A stretch of DNA of 64,000 nucleotides from Streptomyces canus (GTDB lineage: Bacteria > Actinomycetota > Actinomycetes > Streptomycetales > Streptomycetaceae), in assembly GCF_041435015.1 (NCBI RefSeq), contig NZ_CP107989.1, positions 9,982,001 to 10,046,000 on the forward strand, in the 5' to 3' direction. Positions 59,477 through 64,000 of the stretch are shown in pieces (position 1 is the first letter of the stretch; every line of letters starts with the position of its first letter). A model generated the notes under the pieces. That model searched no databases, was not told the origin of the DNA, and saw only the letters and a program-made list of their open reading frames with translations. The position numbers and the translations under genes are program-made.

Positions 59477-60376
59477 TTGTTGGAGAAGTCAGAAGTTCTC
59501 ACCGACCTGGATGTCGCGAGTACGACCAGGTCGGTGATGAAGAAGCTCCCCGAGGTCACCCTGGCCTTCTGGATCATGAAGATCGCCGCCACGACCCTGG
59601 GTGAGACGGCCGGTGACCTGTTCGCTCAGACGCTTGAGCTCGGCTATTTCCTCACCACGATCGCCCTGTTCCTGATCTTCGTGGTCACCTTGGTGGTCCA
59701 GCTCAGGTCGCGCCGCTACAACCCGTTTTTCTACTGGACCGTCATCCTGTCCACCAGCATGGCCGGTACGACGATGTCCGACTTCATGAACCGCGACGCC
59801 AGTGCCACGTTCCTCTCGGGCGGGGCGACGTCGCTGGGCTGGGGCCCGCAGGGCCTGGGCCTGGGCTACCCGGTCGGTGCCGCGATCCTGATCTCTCTCC
59901 TGGTCGCCGTCTTCGCGGTGTGGAAACTGACCGGCATGACGTTCGTCATCCGTGACATCGTCACTTTCCGCGGCGAGGTCCTCTTCTGGTCGGCGATTCT
60001 CGTCTCCAACACCCTCGGCACGTCCATGGGCGACTTCCTTTCGGACAGTTCCGGCCTCGGTTATGCGGGCGGCGCGCTGCTCGTCTGCGGGATGCTCGCG
60101 GTGCTTCTCGTCCTGATGAAGGTGCCCGTGGTGCCGAACGTGCTGCTGTTCTGGTTCGCCTTCGTCCTGACCCGCCCGCTGGGTGCGACCGCGGGTGACT
60201 TCCTCACCAAGCCGGTCGCCAAGGGCGGCCTCGACTTCGGCACCGCGGGTTCATCGGCCGTCCTGCTGGCCGTCCTGTTGGGCCTGATGGCGTACGCCCA
60301 GGTGCAGGAGCGCCGGGCCGCGTTCTCGAGTGCGGAGTCAGCCGGGCAGGAGGCCGTCATCCAGCGGGCAGCCTGA
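59477..60376 (+). CDS. COG4705 membrane protein, second paralogue
   Basis: 299 residues from TTG 59477 (AGGAG six bases upstream). VTLAFWIMKIAATTLGETAG, VLFWSAILVSNTLGTSMGDF and FAFVLTRPLGATAGDFLTKP are the same repeat motifs as in the first paralogue, so it is an internally duplicated membrane protein with seven or eight helices. The gene's last 20 bp overlap the histidine kinase gene running the other way (convergent), which can give antisense effects. Function unknown; see the first paralogue for the likely regulation. Confidence 0.85.
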   Translation: MLEKSEVLTDLDVASTTRSVMKKLPEVTLAFWIMKIAATTLGETAGDLFAQTLELGYFLTTIALFLIFVVTLVVQLRSRRYNPFFYWTVILSTSMAGTTMSDFMNRDASATFLSGGATSLGWGPQGLGLGYPVGAAILISLLVAVFAVWKLTGMTFVIRDIVTFRGEVLFWSAILVSNTLGTSMGDFLSDSSGLGYAGGALLVCGMLAVLLVLMKVPVVPNVLLFWFAFVLTRPLGATAGDFLTKPVAKGGLDFGTAGSSAVLLAVLLGLMAYAQVQERRAAFSSAESAGQEAVIQRAA

Positions 60377-61718
60377 CGGTGAACCGCGCTCCGGGCTTGT
60401 GTCCGGGGTCGTACGTCACGTCACCGCCGACGGAGCGGGCCAGGCGTCGCGCGAGCGGCAGCCCGAGGCCCGCTCCGCCGTGTCCGTCGTCGGGGTCGGC
60501 CTGCCGGCCGGGCAGGAAGAGCTGCGCCGTGAACGGCTCGGGTACCCCGGGACCGTCGTCGCCGACGTCGATGCGTACGCCGCCGGATTCCCGGCTCGCG
60601 ATGATGGTGACGTGCGAGGTGGCGTAGCGGACGGCGTTGACGAGGAGCGGGCTGACGATGCGTTCGAGGAGGGCGGCCTGGACGCCGGCCTGGAGCGGGG
60701 CGTTGTCGCTGCGTGCGTCGACTGTCACGTGGGCCGGTGCCTCCAGGCGTGCAGCGAGTCGGTGCAGTGCCGGGAGGATCTCGGCCGTTCCGGGGGTGGT
60801 GGTCGTGCCCTCGCGGGCGTCGTTGAGCAGGGTGTCGCAGATGCTGTGCATGGACCGGGCGGCGTCGGCGATCACCTCGTGGGTGGCTTTGGTTTCGGCG
60901 GCCGAGCGGGGGCGTGCCTGCCACCAGTCGAGTTCGGCGATGATGCGGCTGAGCGGGGTGCGAAGTTCGTGTGACAACTCGCCGGTCAGCTGCTGCTCAT
61001 GGCGCAGGACGGCGCGGATGCGGTCCAGTAACGAGTCCAACGACGCGCCGAGACGGGCGAGCTCGGTCGGACGTCGAGCGGCGCCGAAGCGTTCCTCGGA
61101 GGCGACGGCACTCCACTGCGCTGCCTGGTCGGTCATGGTGGCCACGGGGCGCAGCGCGCGTCCGACGGCGAGGCGTGTCAGGAGGTATGTGCAGGCGAGC
61201 ATCACCGCGTCGAGGCACAGCGATGTCAGGAGCAGGGTGGCAGCCGAGCTGCGGTAGGGGGAGAGGTCCAGCGCGGTGACGACTACTGCCGTGCTCCGGC
61301 CGCCGGATACGGGCAGGCTGCACAGCCGGGCGGGGTCTGGTTCCTCGGCAGTCAGGCAGTGTGTTCCACCCTGCCTGACGAGGCTGTCGGCGGCGTGAGA
61401 GAGGGTGCTGTGATCTGTGGCGGATGGCGGCTGTTCGAGCAGCCGGGTGCCCGTGTAGATCCAGACGTTCGTGTCGAGGAGCTGGTCGTTGGAGGTCTCC
61501 AGGACGCGGACCGTGGGGCCGCTGGTGTCGATGGTGGTGGCGACGGCGGCGGCCCGGGTGTGGAGCTCGTCGTCGGCCTGGTGCTGGAGGCGGTGGCGGA
61601 TGACGGTGTTGAAGGTGATGGTGAGGATCGTCATCAGGAGCGTGGCGGTGGTCAGGGCCACCAGGGAGAGGCGGCCGCGCAGGGTGCGCGGCACCAGACG
61701 GAAGAACACGGACTTCAT
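60357..61718 (-). CDS. Sensor histidine kinase
   Basis: 453 residues. Helix one (LSLVALTTATLLMTILTITF) and helix two (LLTSLCLDAVMLACTYLLTR) bracket an extracytoplasmic domain of about 130 residues. A HAMP-like stretch leads to the dimerisation box GELSHELRTPLSRIIAELDW with the phosphorylated histidine. The ATPase domain follows with the N box LVNAVRYATSHVTI, G1 DVGDDGPGVP and G2 GGAGLGLPLARRLA. Its start overlaps the response regulator stop by four bases (ATGA), so the two are a matched pair. It ends convergently inside the second COG4705 gene by 20 bp. Confidence 0.92.
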   Translation of the reverse strand: MKSVFFRLVPRTLRGRLSLVALTTATLLMTILTITFNTVIRHRLQHQADDELHTRAAAVATTIDTSGPTVRVLETSNDQLLDTNVWIYTGTRLLEQPPSATDHSTLSHAADSLVRQGGTHCLTAEEPDPARLCSLPVSGGRSTAVVVTALDLSPYRSSAATLLLTSLCLDAVMLACTYLLTRLAVGRALRPVATMTDQAAQWSAVASEERFGAARRPTELARLGASLDSLLDRIRAVLRHEQQLTGELSHELRTPLSRIIAELDWWQARPRSAAETKATHEVIADAARSMHSICDTLLNDAREGTTTTPGTAEILPALHRLAARLEAPAHVTVDARSDNAPLQAGVQAALLERIVSPLLVNAVRYATSHVTIIASRESGGVRIDVGDDGPGVPEPFTAQLFLPGRQADPDDGHGGAGLGLPLARRLARSVGGDVTYDPGHKPGARFTVRLPAG

Positions 61719-62377
61719 GACAGACGGTGGCCGATCCCGCGGGCGGTGGTGATGGTCAGATCGCTGTCCGCCGCACGCAGCTTGCGGCGCAGCCGGGTCA
61801 GGTACTGGTCGAGGGTGTTGTCGCTGACCTGGCCCCCCTCGGGCCACCCCGCTCTGACCAGCTCGCGTCGGCGCACGATGCCCCCGGATGCCGCCATGAG
61901 CGCGGCCAGGAGGCGGAATTCCGTCGGCGTGAGGTCGACCTGGGTGTCGCGCACGTTGACGCTGTGCCGGACGGCGTCCAGGACCAGATCACCAGACGTG
62001 GCCGCAGAAAGGGGTGCGGCGCGTTTGACAGCCGCTCGCAGTCGGGCGGCGAGTTCGGCGAGGTGGAACGGCTTGGGCAGATAGTCGTCGCCCCCGGCGG
62101 AGAACCCGGACAGCCGGTCGGTGAGCCGGTGATGGGCGGTCAGAAAGATGACCGGGGAGAGGAATCCGTTCGCCCGCATCGCCTGGCACACGTCCCGCCC
62201 GTCCGCGTCGGGCAGGCCGACATCCAGGACGGCCGCGGCGATGTCACCGGTGGCCAGCCGCAGGGCGGATGCCCCGTCCGGGGCCGGCACGGGCTTGAAG
62301 TCCTCGTCGCGCAGGCCGCGCAGCAGGACGTCACGCAGGGCGTGATCGTCCTCGACGACCAGGATCTTGTGACGCAT
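61715..62377 (-). CDS. OmpR-family response regulator
   Basis: 220 residues from ATG 62377. Receiver: ILVVEDDHALRDVLLRGLRD, phospho-acceptor Asp in AAAVLDVGLPDADG, Thr/Lys switch in VIFLTAHHRLTD and YLPKPFHLAELAAR. Winged helix: LTPTEFRLLAALMAASGGIV, RELVRAGWPEGGQVSDNTLD and RRKLRAADSDLTITTARGIG. It is translationally coupled to the kinase downstream and overlaps the upstream PAP2 gene by 47 bp. The 11-bp-spaced repeats before both COG4705 genes are its likely targets. Confidence 0.92.
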   Translation of the reverse strand: MRHKILVVEDDHALRDVLLRGLRDEDFKPVPAPDGASALRLATGDIAAAVLDVGLPDADGRDVCQAMRANGFLSPVIFLTAHHRLTDRLSGFSAGGDDYLPKPFHLAELAARLRAAVKRAAPLSAATSGDLVLDAVRHSVNVRDTQVDLTPTEFRLLAALMAASGGIVRRRELVRAGWPEGGQVSDNTLDQYLTRLRRKLRAADSDLTITTARGIGHRLS

Positions 62378-63059
62378 GGCCCTCCGTCGGCTGTTGGTCT
62401 GTGTCCGTCGTACCTGTGAAGAACCCTTCGGGCAGCCGCCAGGTAGCGGCGCACAGGCACAGCCCCAGCCAGCCGACGGCAACCAGCCAGCCACCGACGA
62501 CATCGGTGAACCAGTGCACCCCGAGGTAGACGCGGGTCAGCCCGACCAGCGCACCCCAGCAGCCGAAGACGAGGGCGAGCAGGGCCCTGCCGGGCGGGGA
62601 GCGTGTGTACACGGCGATGACGAGCAGTCCGGCGGTCAGGGCGGCCGTGGTGGTGTGGCCGGAGGGAAACGCCCACCCCGAAGCGTGCGTGGCCCAGTGC
62701 GCAGGCGCCGGGCGGGGCCGGGCGACGAGCACCATCACGCCGTACCGTGCCGCTTGCCCCGCCCCGAGGCAGACGAGGCAGAGCGCGGCGGCCAGGGTCC
62801 GTCGGCGCAGCGTGCGCCCGGCGATGATGCCCGCCAGCACGGCGAGGACGTACGGGATGACGCCGGTTCCGGTGGCGGTCAGCCCGCGCGCCAGCGCCAC
62901 CGCCACGTCCGGCCGGTGCCCGACGGACCAGGACAGCAGGTCCTCATCCCCGTAGAGCGGCTTCCCGTCGCCGATCACGGCCATGGTCAGTACGCCGAAC
63001 GCCGTCCACGCGCCCAGGGCGACGCTGCCGGCCAGCTCGCCGAGGTCCGTGCGTTTCAT
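62331..63059 (-). CDS. PAP2-family phosphatase, first
   Basis: 242 residues. Five or six hydrophobic segments. The three PAP2 signature motifs are VARPRPAP (KxxxxxxRP position), FPSGHTTTAALTAG (PSGH) and TRVYLGVHWFTDVVGG (SRxxxxxHxxxD). Such enzymes dephosphorylate lipid phosphates, for example undecaprenyl pyrophosphate or phosphatidic acid, at the outer face. It overlaps the next PAP2 gene (ATGA at 63059) and extends 47 bp into the response regulator gene, so the operon is one unit. Confidence 0.88.
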   Translation of the reverse strand: MKRTDLGELAGSVALGAWTAFGVLTMAVIGDGKPLYGDEDLLSWSVGHRPDVAVALARGLTATGTGVIPYVLAVLAGIIAGRTLRRRTLAAALCLVCLGAGQAARYGVMVLVARPRPAPAHWATHASGWAFPSGHTTTAALTAGLLVIAVYTRSPPGRALLALVFGCWGALVGLTRVYLGVHWFTDVVGGWLVAVGWLGLCLCAATWRLPEGFFTGTTDTDQQPTEGHASQDPGRRGRSRPA

Positions 63060-63661
63060 GACGCCAGTACCAGCGGGCGGAGCCGCGTGCCGGTGATCCA
63101 CCCGACTATCGAATCGGGCCGGCGGCGCAGCGTGACCATCGCGAGCGCCGCGACGAGGGCGCCGACGACCACTGCTGCGACAACGTCGTGCGGATAGTGC
63201 GCGCCGACCCAGACCCGGGAGGCCGCCATCACGCAGGCCGCCACAGCCGCAACGGCACCGAGCCGGCGGGAGACGAACCACAGCGCCGTGGCGGCAGCGG
63301 CGGCGATGGCCGCGTGATTGCTGGGGAAGGACCAGTCGCCCGGCGCAGGGCACGCCTCCAGCGTGATCACCTGCAGGCTCTGACAGGGCCGGTCCTCGCG
63401 AACCAGCAGCTTCAGCACGTCGTTCACGCCGTATGCGGCGATGACGATCACCGGAACGGCCAGCGCGGTCACCGCGGCGGCCGGGCCCACCTGTCGCGCC
63501 CGCCACCAGGCCACGGCCATCAGCGCGGCGAACACCGCCAGCCCGTACGTCGACCAGGCCGACACCATGTCGTCCAGCCAGCCGGGCGAGCGGTGAGCGA
63601 GCTCCACCACGTCGGTGTAGGCGGAGCCGTCGATCGAGGAGCCGTCGAAGGCGAGGATCAT
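63056..63661 (-). CDS. PAP2-family phosphatase, second
   Basis: 201 residues from ATG 63661 (GGGAGG eight bases upstream). PAP2 motifs: KLLVREDRPCQ (KxxxxxxRP), WSFPSNHAAIAAAAATALWF (PSNH), ASRVWVGAHYPHDVVAA (SRxxxxxHxxxD), with five or six membrane helices. It belongs to the short UppP-like (BcrC) type that recycles undecaprenyl pyrophosphate. The ATGA overlap with the downstream PAP2 gene and the ATG within the DedA gene's stop region upstream show tight coupling. Confidence 0.88.
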   Translation of the reverse strand: MILAFDGSSIDGSAYTDVVELAHRSPGWLDDMVSAWSTYGLAVFAALMAVAWWRARQVGPAAAVTALAVPVIVIAAYGVNDVLKLLVREDRPCQSLQVITLEACPAPGDWSFPSNHAAIAAAAATALWFVSRRLGAVAAVAACVMAASRVWVGAHYPHDVVAAVVVGALVAALAMVTLRRRPDSIVGWITGTRLRPLVLAS

Positions 63662-64000
63662 CCACGTACCTCCCTGGCCTTGGCCGCCCGGTGGGAGCGG
63701 TACAGCTCGGCGGCGAGGGGAATCAATGACACGGCCACGATCACGGCGATGATGGGCAGCAGATAGCGGTCCACGTTGGGGATGGAGGAGCCCAGCACGT
63801 ATCCGCCCAGCGTCAGTCCCAGACTCCACACGAGTCCGCCGGCGACCTGCCACACGGTGAAGGTCCGCGCAGGTACGCCCAGCGCGCCCGCCATCGGATT
63901 GAGCACGGTGCGTACCACCGGCACGAACCGGGCCAGCACGATGGCCTTCGCGTGCCCGTACCGCTCCAACAGCTCCTGGGCCCGATGCGCGCCTTCTTGG
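63658..64000 (-). CDS. DedA-family membrane protein, N-terminus beyond window end
   Basis: The frame is open from the stop at 63658 to the last base, so only the C-terminal 113 codons are seen. RYGHAKAIVLARFVPVVRTV, LNPMAGALGVPARTFTVWQV and AGGLVWSLGLTLGGYVLGSS are typical of DedA (SNARE-associated) proteins (xRFxPxxRxxxPxxAGxxxM). DedA proteins flip undecaprenyl phosphate or other lipids, which fits the two PAP2 enzymes that follow. The start lies outside the window. Confidence 0.9.
   Translation of the reverse strand, partial: QEGAHRAQELLERYGHAKAIVLARFVPVVRTVLNPMAGALGVPARTFTVWQVAGGLVWSLGLTLGGYVLGSSIPNVDRYLLPIIAVIVAVSLIPLAAELYRSHRAAKAREVRG

Overview
The base composition (around 70% GC), heavy GTG/TTG start use, tightly overlapping operons and the families present indicate a Streptomyces or close relative. 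There are no ribosomal, tRNA or core metabolic genes. Many broken genes and insertion-sequence remnants flank the intact blocks, so this looks like an accessory, possibly arm-proximal, chromosomal region.

Layout. 1-4.4 kb: a lipoprotein/lipoprotein/membrane-protein operon on the minus strand, a short GyrB-like protein with a degraded ATP-binding site, and a small membrane protein. 4.4-16.4 kb: a decayed stretch with an alcohol dehydrogenase start joined to a transposase fragment, a GT-C-like membrane protein, an ECF41-type C-terminal fragment, an APC transporter, a frameshifted DUF402 gene, a class A beta-lactamase, a broken GNAT gene, a secreted protein and an IS3 orfA stub. It ends in a secreted SnoaL-like gene split by two different insertion sequences (IS5-type and IS701-type) placed head to tail at the same CTAA target.

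18.4-39.3 kb: a contractile injection system (CIS). A minus-strand operon of twelve genes runs from sheath (32415) through tube, T4-type baseplate protein, DUF6760, a 1149-residue Pro/Ser/Thr-rich protein with repeated VQR motifs, second tube, LysM/tube adaptor, VgrG-type spike, gp25, baseplate J-like and tail protein I, to a zinc-ribbon/membrane/discoidin-like protein. Divergent genes encode a DUF4157 cargo candidate and a membrane protein of the so-called hydrolytic-protein type. A second minus-strand pair encodes DUF4255 and the AAA+ ATPase. Two LuxR-type regulators (39.5-43.2 kb) follow.

43.2-46.4 kb holds consecutive broken genes: a transposase fragment, three alpha/beta hydrolases and an O-methyltransferase. 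After them come a fused hydrolase-phosphotransferase and another hydrolase. 49-52.5 kb is a three-gene desaturase system: desaturase, ferredoxin reductase and a divergent PucR-like regulator, with a palindrome between the divergent genes. 53-57.7 kb has small redox, lipoprotein, kinase, DinB and membrane genes plus a 163-bp MITE inserted exactly at a stop codon. 58-64 kb has an IS256 remnant and two paralogous COG4705 membrane proteins with matching promoter blocks built on 11-bp-spaced repeats. These converge with a two-component system that sits in one operon with two PAP2 phosphatases and a DedA protein, a set suggesting lipid-carrier or envelope homeostasis.

Functional calls rest on recognising family motifs in the translations. 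No database search was run.
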